NCBI GenBank assembly: GCA_036676195.1
Contig: JAKFDK010000014.1
Span: forward strand, 1 to 16,434
Direction: 5' to 3'
Length of the DNA: 16,434 bases
Source: JAKFDK01 sp036676195
GTDB lineage: Bacteria > Bacillota > Sulfobacillia > Symbiobacteriales > ZC4RG38
The notes under the pieces are model-generated. The model was not told where the DNA came from. It did not search any database and saw only the letters and a program-made list of their open reading frames with translations. Position 1 is the stretch's first letter. Each line of letters opens with the position of its first letter. Position numbers and translations under genes: made by a program. Positions 5,579 through 12,485 of the stretch are shown here, in pieces.

Positions 5579-7339
5579 GTGGCAGTTAAGGTCGCGGCCA
5601 TTTACCGGGTTTCAACCGAAAAGCAGGTGAATCGAGACGGCAACCCCGAGGAAACCATCCCGGTCCAGCGGCGGGCCGTGCAGGAGTTCCTGCAGGCGCA
5701 GCCCGGGTGGCAGCTTGTCCAGGAATACGCCGAAGAGGGCGTTTCCGGGTACAAGCTCAGCGCCGACGACCGCGACATCCTCCAGCAGGCCCTGGCCGAC
5801 GCCAAAAAGGGCCTGTGGTCGGTGCTGGTGGTCTTCAAGGCCGACCGGCTGTCCCGTAACTCCCTGGAATATCCCATCGTCCTGAATCGCTTTCACAAGA
5901 TGGGCGTACAGGTCTGGTCTGTGAAGGACGCCGCCGGCGGCAAGAAGCTGTCCCTGGACAGCCAGTCCGACAAAATCATCCGCTTTATCGAAGGCTGGCA
6001 GGCCGAAACCGAAAGCTACAATACCAGCATTCGTGTGAGCGAGGCCATGCTGCAAATGGCCCGCGCCGGCAAGTGGACCGGCGGCCGGATCCCGTTCGGC
6101 TACAAGATGCGGGAGGCCGTAAGGCGGAAAAAGCGCGACGGCCTGTCCCTGGAGATCCACCCCACCGAGGCGGGCCTGATTCAGGAAATGGCCACCTGGT
6201 ACCTCGAGGGCCTGGGCTCCAAGGTCATCGCCGACCTGCTCAACAGCCGCGGGCTGCACACCAAAGAAGGCGCCGTCTGGAAGGACAACGCCGTGCGCCG
6301 GGTGCTGCAGAACCCCCTGGTGGCGGGACTGCCCGCCTATAACCGCACCCGGGCCGCCAGTACCGGCCGCTCCCGGGTGCTGACCCCCCCCTACGACCTG
6401 GACCGCCTGATCCTGCCCCGGGACGAGGAGGGCAACCTGGCGCCACTGCCGGAGCTGCAGATCCTGCCCCTGGACACCTGGTTCCAGGTGCTGGAGCGGA
6501 TGAAGCAGAACAACCCCCGTGCCCACGGCCCCAGCCCTCACCCCAAGGCCGGGCGGGTGCGGGACAGCCAGGCCCTGCTCACCGGCCTGCTCCGTTGCGG
6601 ACACTGCGGGGCCACACTGGTCTCGTCGGTCACCTACCGCACCAAACGCCGGCGTGACGGCACCATGGCCCGCTACCAGTCCCTGAAGTACATCTGCAAC
6701 ACCCACCGCCAGGCCGGCGCCGGCCTGTGTGCCGGCCAGCGCACCTATGCCCGCGGCAAGGTGGATACCACCGTGCTGGGCGAGGTCGAGACCTTCATGC
6801 AGGGCGTGGATGTGAATGAACTGCTGCAACTGGTGCAGGTGGCCGGCGACGCCCAGCAGGCCCGGCAAGCGGAAGCGGTGGAGCAACTGCAGGCCGAGTT
6901 GGCCAAATGCGAAAAGCTGAAGGCCGCCTGGCTGGCCCGGTTAGACCAGTACCTGCTGGACCCGGCCGGCAGCATGTATTCGGAAGAAACGCTGGCAGTA
7001 AAGGTGCGGGAAGAAGAAGAACGCAGCCGCTCCCTGCAGGAGCAACTGCGTCAGCATCAGGCCTACTTCCAGCAGCGGCAGGCCCAGGTTGAGCAGATCG
7101 AAGCCTTCACCCGGCTGGCCCCACACTGGCTGGAGCACTTCCGGCAGGCCGACACCGCCCGGCGCAAGGCCCTGCTGGCCCAGGTGATGCGGCAGATCAC
7201 CGTCTTTAAGACCCACATTGACGTGGAATTTGCGGTAGACCTGGCGGCGTTCTTTGCCGGGGCCGACGAGGCAGCCGTTGGCATGGATAGCGCCGGCCAT
7301 GCCATCGAACTGGGCGCCCGCTCGCTGGTCTGGCACTGA
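5579..7339 (+). CDS. Large serine recombinase (resolvase/integrase)
   Basis: 586-aa site-specific recombinase. Domain 1 (about residues 1-150) is the resolvase catalytic fold: AAIYRVSTEKQ carries the nucleophilic Ser, and VVFKADRLSRN is the conserved Arg-rich motif. The recombinase DNA-binding domain follows (about 170-290), with GKWTGGRIPFGYK and GSKVIADLLNSRGLHTKEG. A zinc ribbon comes next (LLRCGHCGATL and YICNTHRQAGAGLC). A coiled coil begins near AEAVEQLQAELAKCEKLKAA, typical of phage and transposon integrases that control excision. The frame opens at ATG 5549, but GGGAGG lies 7 nt before GTG 5579, which I take as the start. Known relatives integrate and excise phages or Tn4451/Tn5397-type elements. 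No recognisable cargo or phage genes accompany it, so it may be an orphan integrase or a domesticated one. All key residues seem intact. Confidence 0.95.
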   Translation: MAVKVAAIYRVSTEKQVNRDGNPEETIPVQRRAVQEFLQAQPGWQLVQEYAEEGVSGYKLSADDRDILQQALADAKKGLWSVLVVFKADRLSRNSLEYPIVLNRFHKMGVQVWSVKDAAGGKKLSLDSQSDKIIRFIEGWQAETESYNTSIRVSEAMLQMARAGKWTGGRIPFGYKMREAVRRKKRDGLSLEIHPTEAGLIQEMATWYLEGLGSKVIADLLNSRGLHTKEGAVWKDNAVRRVLQNPLVAGLPAYNRTRAASTGRSRVLTPPYDLDRLILPRDEEGNLAPLPELQILPLDTWFQVLERMKQNNPRAHGPSPHPKAGRVRDSQALLTGLLRCGHCGATLVSSVTYRTKRRRDGTMARYQSLKYICNTHRQAGAGLCAGQRTYARGKVDTTVLGEVETFMQGVDVNELLQLVQVAGDAQQARQAEAVEQLQAELAKCEKLKAAWLARLDQYLLDPAGSMYSEETLAVKVREEEERSRSLQEQLRQHQAYFQQRQAQVEQIEAFTRLAPHWLEHFRQADTARRKALLAQVMRQITVFKTHIDVEFAVDLAAFFAGADEAAVGMDSAGHAIELGARSLVWH

Positions 7340-7403
7340 GCCCGGCCTCTCAGTCGGCAGATTGGCCTTCTGCCAGTGCCCGTTGGCTGCGGATGGGACC
7401 GCA

Positions 7404-7520
7404 TGGGTACCATATTGCATCTGCTCGCTGCCGCTGCTGGCCCTGTTCATTCTCGGTGTGGTTTTCCTGCGCATCGGGTTCCTGTATCGGCGGTTGTATC
7501 GGGCGCCAATGCAAAGGTAA
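7404..7520 (+). pseudogene. Fragment ending in a membrane helix
   Basis: The frame ending at TAA 7520 codes for a hydrophobic stretch (LPLLALFILGVVFLRIGFLY) and a basic tail RRLYRAPMQR, a believable single transmembrane segment. There is no ATG, GTG or TTG start with a ribosome site in this frame close by. A strong hairpin follows 6 bases after the stop, as for a real gene. It may be the end of a lost small membrane protein gene; chance is also possible. Confidence 0.25.
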
Positions 7521-7526
7521 TGAACA

Positions 7527-7562
7527 GCAAGAAGCCTGGCCACCAGCGGCCAGGCTTCTTGC
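7527..7562. terminator. Perfect 15-bp hairpin, likely bidirectional terminator
   Basis: GCAAGAAGCCTGGCC and GGCCAGGCTTCTTGC pair completely around the loop ACCAGC. T-rich bases are inside the 3' arm (TTCTTGCC). It would end transcription from the recombinase side. Confidence 0.7.
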
Positions 7563-8215
7563 CACCACTCTGTCAGTACCTACCTACCGTGGTTGAGGTC
7601 AGACACGGTAAAATTGAAAGAAATCGTCCATTTCATCTGGAACTTATCCCCAGATGCCTGCTGTGCACTGACAGACGGCGCGTGGCTACTTCAACGATGA
7701 CTGCCTGATTCGAATACTGTGGGCGCTGATCTGGCAGGTGGGGTGCCCGAAGGCTCGGGTACCACGTCAAAATGGTCCAGTCAAGGGGAATACGGGGGTG
7801 GGTATTGATCAGGATTGTCACTGGCCAGGTGGATTTATGCCTTGAATCTGTGGGATTGCCGGCGCGTTTGGGGGTCCTTCGCCCCTGGTGGGCTGGGTGA
7901 CTGGTCTCCGATCGTACGCTCTCTGCCTGCCATGCCTTGTCTGCGGCACGTTCGTCAATAATCTTCGGCTGATCAGCCCACGCTGGCTTCAAAAAACTGA
8001 CGGGCAGTGGCTTCGCAAGCCCTTTAGATACTCCTGGGGGTAGTAATTCACGTCGATTTGACCAGAAAATGCCCTGCAAAGCCACCCGAGACGGCCAGCT
8101 TGGCAAGAATTTTAAGGCAAACGCCCTGAATTACCTTCAAGAAATTGACGCCGGTACCCATACCCGGTATCACCTGTTCAAAAACCCCGAGATTTGTGGG
8201 TAATGCATAAATCTA
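7563..8215. other. Gene-free stretch between the recombinase and the Cmr relic
   Basis: No supportable gene. The minus-strand open frame 7633-8106 has a Pro/Arg/His-rich translation without motif or ribosome site. Base composition is slightly more AT-rich than the flanks, notably at 8107-8215. I looked for CRISPR repeats, since cmr genes follow, and found no repeated unit. Confidence 0.5.
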
Positions 8216-8485
8216 TCACAGGGGTTTGAAAGGGTTAGCTTCAATATTTTCAACCGAATTCCAAGCCATTTTTGCCGACATATGACAAGCGCAGAGGTAG
8301 TGACCGTCACCCAATCGGGTCCAGGGCGTTGTCAGCTTGAAGCTCACCTCGAGCCCTGTCCAGGCGGTCATGGGGAGATTTTCGAAGCCGACATCCAGGC
8401 GGAGTTCGGCCGGGAGGCCGAAGTTGGCAACAGCCCGCTTCTCGCGCTGCGTCTGGCCCAGGTGTGCGAAGTGGTCGAAGATCAC
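8216..8485 (-). CDS. Truncated protein coupled to Cmr1, possible RAMP fragment
   Basis: 89 aa. It starts at GTG 8485, overlapping the Cmr1 stop by GTGA, with AAGGAG 8 nt upstream inside the cmr1 end, so the start is well supported and translation coupled. Residues up to about 55 look genuine; the stretch TGLEVSFKLTTPW resembles the first beta strand and loop of RAMP (Cas5/6/7-type) proteins, which suggests another type III effector subunit. The remainder (GHYLCACHMSAKMAW to the stop) looks unlike a continuing RAMP fold, and the protein is far too short for any Cmr subunit. I read it as a 5' remnant left after deletion of the rest of the operon. Confidence 0.5.
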   Translation of the reverse strand: MIFDHFAHLGQTQREKRAVANFGLPAELRLDVGFENLPMTAWTGLEVSFKLTTPWTRLGDGHYLCACHMSAKMAWNSVENIEANPFKPL

Positions 8486-9420
8486 GTCTGGCTCTCCTTC
8501 CCCAGCACAGTCGCCAGAATCTCGTCACCGGTGACGACCTCTTTGTTGTCTTTCAGGTCGGGCCATGCAGCCCTGAGCTTCTCCAGGAGTTTATCGAACG
8601 GGGGTCCGCCTGGCTTCATGAATCCGAAGGTGCGGCTTGGGTCCTTGAAGCTGAACACCTTTTTGCTCTCAGGCCCGCCCTGGCCAGCCCTTCGCCCCGC
8701 GAGCCAGGAGTTATTCTGATCTGCCTCGCCCTTCGGCTCCGGCCGGCCGATCACGTAGTTGAACGTGCTCTTTTCGCGTTTCTGCCGCGCCAGGTAATAG
8801 CCATTGACGCACCAGAAATGTTTCAGAGAAGCCCAGTCTGCGCCGCCGTGATGGACAGTCCGCCATCTGCTCCCTGACACGTGCGCTTTGAACTGATCGA
8901 GGGTCTGCGCCACGATTGTTGGTGCTTCCATAATCTTGATGAGCCCATAGTTCCGGTGATGCGGTGCGTTCTGCCGCTTTTCCTCGTCGGACGGCTTGTA
9001 GACCGTCTTGCCCCCGAGGGCGCCGTAGTTTGCGATCACGCGCAGCGTCAGATCGATCAGCGCCCACTCCTCCGGCAGGACGATGCGCAGCGGAATCAGG
9101 CGCAGGATGAACCTCGTGTCCCTCGCGATGCCAGACGACAACGCCCCACCGGTCTGGTCCAGCACCTGGAATCGGAACTTCCGCGCCCACCCGGTATACC
9201 CGAAGAGCTCGCAGACCACGCAGCGCCGCCTCTTCTCGCACCGGGTTTCGTCAGAGGGGTCGCACGCCGAGCCGCCCAGCCCGCGGATCACGACCTCGAA
9301 CCACCAGCGGATTGAGCCCAGCAACCCGGTCGGGATGACGCGGCTGTTGCTGCCGCTGGCGTCACCGGTCCAGATGGGCGTCACCGCCGTGATCATCCAG
9401 TCGCGCGCTTCGTCAGTCAT
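8482..9420 (-). CDS. cmr1: CRISPR type III-B RAMP protein Cmr1
   Basis: 312-aa Cas7-group subunit of the Cmr RNA-guided effector complex. Family marks: N-terminal MITAVTPIWTGDASG, the Gly/Trp-rich GLLGSIRWWFEVVIRGLGG, a Cys-rich insert (CDPSDETRCEKRRRCVVCEL) that leads into FGYTGWARKFRFQV, and later LRVIANYGALGG. Full length and uninterrupted. Cmr1 normally caps the complex and contacts the target side, together with Cmr2/Cas10 and Cmr3-6, none of which is intact in this window. The start ATG 9420 lies within the last codons of an upstream short frame, and no strong ribosome site is present, so it may depend on upstream translation. Downstream it is coupled to the truncated gene at 8216-8485. 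Confidence 0.9.
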   Translation of the reverse strand: MTDEARDWMITAVTPIWTGDASGSNSRVIPTGLLGSIRWWFEVVIRGLGGSACDPSDETRCEKRRRCVVCELFGYTGWARKFRFQVLDQTGGALSSGIARDTRFILRLIPLRIVLPEEWALIDLTLRVIANYGALGGKTVYKPSDEEKRQNAPHHRNYGLIKIMEAPTIVAQTLDQFKAHVSGSRWRTVHHGGADWASLKHFWCVNGYYLARQKREKSTFNYVIGRPEPKGEADQNNSWLAGRRAGQGGPESKKVFSFKDPSRTFGFMKPGGPPFDKLLEKLRAAWPDLKDNKEVVTGDEILATVLGKESQT

Positions 9421-9565
9421 ACAGGCTCACCATCTCGCTTATCTCGAGTTCATCCATCGCCTTCGGTCTGCCGAACCAACCGTGAGTGGACTGGTCTGGC
9501 CATCTTAAAATAACACCGAGCGGTCCTTGGAGGAGAAAGCCGCCAAACAGCGGAAGCGGGATCAT
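9413..9565 (-). pseudogene. Short coding fragment overlapping the Cmr1 start
   Basis: A 50-codon frame (MIPLPLFGGFLLQGPLGVIL, then ending EISEMVSLYD) that overlaps the start of cmr1 by 8 bases, as consecutive operon genes do. The ending looks like a genuine protein C-terminus. It is in the same reading frame as the fragment at 9620-9958, separated by a TGA at 9622-9620. It is probably the tail of a damaged upstream cas gene, but I cannot name it. Confidence 0.4.
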
Positions 9566-9619
9566 ATGAAGTTGGGAATCGGCGGTAGCCGGGACATGTG
9601 GAAACCATGTGGCGGAAGG

Positions 9620-9958
9620 TCAGGCAGATCCTGCCACTGCGGGACCTGCGGCGGCATGAGCAACAAACGGGGACGGTGGCTGGCCTCGACGGGACACAAG
9701 GCCCGCGGCTGAACAAGACGCGGCGGCCATACCTGCAGGTGCAGGATAGTTGTGCGGGCGGTTGCCGGCAGACCGCCTTGCCTGCACCCATGCAGTGGCG
9801 ACTCCAAGCCCCAGTGCGACCCAGGAAGCTGTTGGCAACAGGGCTCCCCTGAATCCCTGGTCATCTCGGATGAACTCATAGAACTGCATTGGCCCGAGCG
9901 AGAGATGGAACGGCCCGGCGACCGGGACCTGGGCCGGGTTCCACTTTCTTGAACGCAA
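9620..9958 (-). pseudogene. Damaged membrane-protein-like fragment upstream of Cmr1
   Basis: The frame gives a plausible segment GPMQFYEFIRDDQGF followed by a hydrophobic helix (LLPTASWVALGLGVATAW) and then RRSAGN. After about residue 75 the translation becomes Ala/Pro-rich and stops. No good start or ribosome site: the frame opens at TTG 9958, and ATG about 24 codons in is an alternative. It may be the front part of the same broken gene as the 9413-9565 fragment. No function assignable. Confidence 0.3.
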
Positions 9959-10026
9959 ACCACATACATATGGTTCTATGACTGCCGCCGGCGCGGTTCT
10001 TATTTTCCGTGGCCGAACAGGGCGTA

Positions 10027-10051
10027 AGCCCCCAGCCTATGGCTGGGGGCT
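10027..10051. repeat. Perfect 11-bp hairpin, IS200/IS605-end-like
   Basis: AGCCCCCAGCC pairs with GGCTGGGGGCT around a 3-nt TAT loop, preceded by GTA and followed by GAGTATTT. C-rich hairpins of this type (AAGCCCCC...GGGGG) occur at the ends of IS200/IS605 elements recognised by TnpA. No tnpA or tnpB gene is present, so it may be a leftover end or simply a hairpin downstream of an unknown transcript. Confidence 0.4.
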
Positions 10052-10090
10052 GAGTATTTAGCGCGAAGGACAAACGCAGGGGCGAAGGAT

Positions 10091-10200
10091 TAATGCGCCT
10101 TCATGCGCATTAATGGCCATTTATATGCATTAATGCGGATTAATATGCACTAATATGGGTTAATATGCACTAATGGGTCCCTAAAAGTGGCAATATGGGG
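10091..10200. repeat. Array of 10-bp phased TAAT repeats
   Basis: Starting at 10091, bases fall into decamers: TAATGCGCCT, TCATGCGCAT, TAATGGCCAT, TTATATGCAT, TAATGCGGAT, TAATATGCAC, TAATATGGGT, TAATATGCAC, TAATGGGTCC, then a poor unit and CAATATGGGG at 10191. TAAT or a one-base variant recurs exactly every 10 bp for nine units, about one helical turn each, so all sites face one side of the DNA. Consensus roughly TAATATGCAY. It lies about 140-250 bases upstream of the 171-aa gene. A repressor/activator operator array, replication-type iterons or a decayed minisatellite are all possible. Ten is not divisible by three, so it is not coding. Confidence 0.7.
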
Positions 10201-10339
10201 GGGATCAGTCCATTTATGGACCCTTAACGCCAGCGCGGGTGGCTTTAACCTTTTTATCGCCTTCCATCGGCAGTTTTATCGAACTAATTAGAGATTAAAC
10301 CGTATTAGTGGGTAGTACATCCTGGCGGGAGGCGATCGT

Positions 10340-10855
10340 ATGAGTCCTCAGGAACCGGCCGAGACCAGCCCGGCGCAGCCCCTGCTTGCCTGGGATACGG
10401 AAGAGCGCAACGATCTGTTGCCCAAGGAAGCACATTTACGGGATACCACGTTGTACCTGTCGGCACCGCTGCTGGAGTGGATGGAGCAAACCTGGGGCGG
10501 TGTGGCCAGTTTTGTGAAAACCCGGACCGACGAGGCCACCGGGGAGGTCTGGGTAGCCAAGGCCCGGGAGGGGGAAGCGGGAGCGGTGCCCCTGCGGCGC
10601 ATTGGCACGCAGAATTCGGCCCTGTTCACCTTCTGGCGTCCGCTGCGCAAATTGAACCTGAATGTACCGGCCAACCGGCAGTTTAACCTGACTCCACGCC
10701 TGCTGAAGGTAGACGAGAATCTGGCGGTGTTTGTGTTCGACATGACGAGCCGGGTCAGCGTGCCCCGCAACCGCGCCGAGGAGGCGGCGGCTGAGGAGGC
10801 GGCGGCTGAGGTGGCGGCCGCGGCCGAAACGCCCGAAGCGGGGGAAACGCTCTGA
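10340..10855 (+). CDS. Unknown 171-aa protein with Ala/Glu-repeat tail
   Basis: ATG 10340 has GGGAGG 7 nt upstream. The protein is soluble, with a charged N-terminus (to about residue 35), a central part rich in aromatic and basic residues (LLEWMEQTWGGVASFVK; TFWRPLRKLNLNVPANRQF; RLLKVDENLAVFVFDM), and a low-complexity tail with two exact EEAAA units from a 15-bp tandem duplication (10778-10807), extended by EVAAAAE. The tail resembles a flexible or helical linker. No signal peptide or membrane segment. No family recognised. It stands alone, with a strong terminator 66 bases downstream and the unusual decamer array upstream, so it is a single-gene unit that may bind its own upstream repeats (speculative). 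Confidence 0.75.
   Translation: MSPQEPAETSPAQPLLAWDTEERNDLLPKEAHLRDTTLYLSAPLLEWMEQTWGGVASFVKTRTDEATGEVWVAKAREGEAGAVPLRRIGTQNSALFTFWRPLRKLNLNVPANRQFNLTPRLLKVDENLAVFVFDMTSRVSVPRNRAEEAAAEEAAAEVAAAAETPEAGETL
10778..10807 (+). repeat. 15-bp tandem duplication
   Basis: GAGGAGGCGGCGGCT occurs twice in a row inside the 3' end of the 171-aa gene, giving EEAAAEEAAA. A slippage-type expansion. Confidence 0.85.
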
Positions 10856-10920
10856 CTACAGTGGCAGGGGCTTTCGGCCGACCTGATCCCGGCCTCCCCA
10901 CAGACCAGAGCCTTGCAGAG

Positions 10921-10964
10921 CACAGCCGCGCCACCGGGAAGGGTGGCGCGGCTGTGCTTTGTCC
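10921..10964 (+). terminator. Strong hairpin terminator
   Basis: CACAGCCGCGCCACC (10921-10935) pairs perfectly with 10942-10956 around the loop GGGAAG and is followed by CTTTGTCCTTT. Ends the 171-aa gene transcript. Confidence 0.8.
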
Positions 10965-11085
10965 TTTGTGCGCATCACCAGGCCCGGCAAGTGCGAACAT
11001 CAAGGATTTGGATCTCGTTAACATTATATAGATGGAACTTGCGCGTTGGCGGTCTGGCACGACGTAACTGTGCACCCGCCCACAG

Positions 11086-11634
11086 GTGCGCGCGGTGGTT
11101 CGGGGCGGCGGCCGGGTCCGAAGATGCATTCACGAGCAGGAGTTTCCTACTGAAGCCGCCTGCCGGGCGGCGGTGAACTTTCTTTGCACGACCACCGACC
11201 GGGGGACGTGGCGGAGTGCCGTGATAACCAAAGTGGAGAGAACCATTGGGGAACCGATTCGGTTCGACGACCCGGTCTACTCCGAACATATCGACCGACT
11301 AATGCAGACCCAGACCAAGGGCACGCCGGAGCACCCGGTGGTGGCGGTGGACTTTGAACAGGTGCAGTTCCCGGATGTGCTGCCCACCCTGGACCCGGCC
11401 AGCGGGCGGGTGCGGGTGCCGGTGCGGTTTGTCAGCGAAAAGCTTGGGGCAACTGTTACCTGGGCGTCGGCCACCGGCACCGTCACCAGGGTGCGGGAAG
11501 GGCTGACCATTACCCTGCAGGTGGGGGTGAACACCGCCACCGTGAACGACCGCACCCTTACCCTGGATGCCCCGCCCACCCTGGTGCCACCAGGCCGGGT
11601 GCTAGTGCCCCTCCGCATGGCAACTAAGCCCTGA
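11086..11634 (+). pseudogene. Truncated stalk-domain (Cu amine oxidase N-terminal type) surface protein, part 1
   Basis: The C-terminal 100 residues are a clear stalk domain: PASGRVRVPVRFVSEKLGAT, VTWASATGTVTRV, then GVNTATVNDRTLTLDAPP and GRVLVPLRMATKP. Secreted Firmicute proteins use such domains in tandem as a wall-side stalk. The second repeat stops abruptly at MATKP where FVSEALGA-type sequence is expected, so the gene is truncated or frameshifted there. The first 75 residues (IHEQEFPTEAACRAAVNFLC and following) are not stalk-like and there is no signal peptide. It looks as if a different small gene has been joined to the front of the stalk domain, or an unrecognised start lies inside. 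GTG 11221 is an alternative start. Confidence 0.65.
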
Positions 11635-11712
11635 CGGGCAGGCCGAGAAACTGGTGGACGGGCAGGCAGCCAACGCAACGACCACTCCGGGCGCCCACAG
11701 CGCCCATTACCT

Positions 11713-12384
11713 ATGCCCAGGTTAACGGCCGGGAGGTGCTGTATTTATCACCGGTACCAACTGGGTCTGTGCCCGTGTCCTGGGTCCAGAGAAAAAAGCC
11801 AGTTGACCGCCGAAGCCCCCAGCCAGGCGGTGACCTTCCACTACCAGGCGCAGGCCGGCGACCCGACCAACGGCCAACTGGTGGCTATGGCCAACTGGAA
11901 CGGCCTCAGCCGGTCCCTGCAGGCGCACGGGCAGGTGCAGGCCCTGGCCGGCCTGGCCGCCACCGCCGACAACCTGCTGACCGTGCCGCTGCAGGTGGCG
12001 CCGCCGTTCAACGACCCCTACATGGTGGAAATCTGGACCAGCACCCCGGAAGTAACGCAACCGTTCGAGGTCGGCGTTGCGGTGGGCTACACGGCCTACG
12101 ACCCGGAGCCGGCCACGGTCGAGGTCCGGCTGACCGGCCGCGACCGCTCCGGCACCGAGCAGACCTACACCGCCGAGGTGACCCTGCCGCGCGGGGAGAC
12201 CGACTACTTCTTTACCGAAGTACAGGGATTCAAGACCGGACAGGTGGAACTGGCGGCCGAAGTGGTCGGCGTGTCGGTGACCGACACCAACCCGGACAAC
12301 AACCGGGTGTCCACCACCGTAGAGGTGATTCGCAGGCAGAAGTTTGAAGGCGGTGGCGGCCTGGGCAGCCGGCTGATCGACTGA
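11713..12384 (+). pseudogene. Stalk-domain surface protein, part 2 (beta-rich C-terminal region)
   Basis: Continuation of the broken surface protein. Near 11710-11810 the good sequence is in a different frame (YAQVNGREVLYLSPVPTG...SWVQ). From about 11810 it moves to the frame ending at 12384: AVTFHYQAQAGDPTNGQLVA, NWNGLSRSLQAHG, then a beta-strand-rich module with EVGVAVGYTAYDPEPATVEV, YTAEVTLPRGETDYFFTEV and VSVTDTNPDNNRVSTTVEV, which resembles CARDB-like adhesion/cell-wall modules. At least two frame changes separate it from the stalk part, so no full-length product can be made. The strong terminator at 12420 belongs to this gene. Confidence 0.6.
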
Positions 12385-12419
12385 AGCCCGGTCGACGGCA
12401 GCGCCCGGCTGCGGCTTTC

Positions 12420-12457
12420 ACTTGCGCTCCCACCAGAGGGGAGCGCAAGTTTTTTTA
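12420..12457 (+). terminator. Strong rho-independent terminator
   Basis: ACTTGCGCTCCC pairs with GGGAGCGCAAGT (12439-12450) around a 7-nt loop and is followed by seven T. It ends the plus-strand surface protein unit and lies between two convergent genes. Confidence 0.92.
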
Positions 12458-12485
12458 TGAGGAGCAACCCGGCCACCGGCAGTTG

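Larger units (their letters stand above)
9959..10339. promoter_or_regulatory. Intergenic regulatory region
   Basis: This gap contains a hairpin (10027-10051), the decamer array (from 10091), a small dyad GTCCA-TTTA-TGGAC (10208-10221) and a palindrome CTAATTAG (10284-10291). It separates the minus-strand Cmr relic from the plus-strand 171-aa gene, so it may hold divergent promoters. I could not pick a convincing -35/-10 pair. The part from 10091 on is much more AT-rich than its surroundings. Confidence 0.4.

Noticed and set aside
7633..8106. 157-codon minus-strand open frame
   Set aside because: No recognisable domain, composition unlike its neighbours, no ribosome site; other frames in the region are equally unconvincing.
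7563..10340. CRISPR array near the cmr1 gene
   Set aside because: I looked for repeated 25-37 bp units with unique spacers on both sides and found none. The 10-bp array at 10091 has no spacers.
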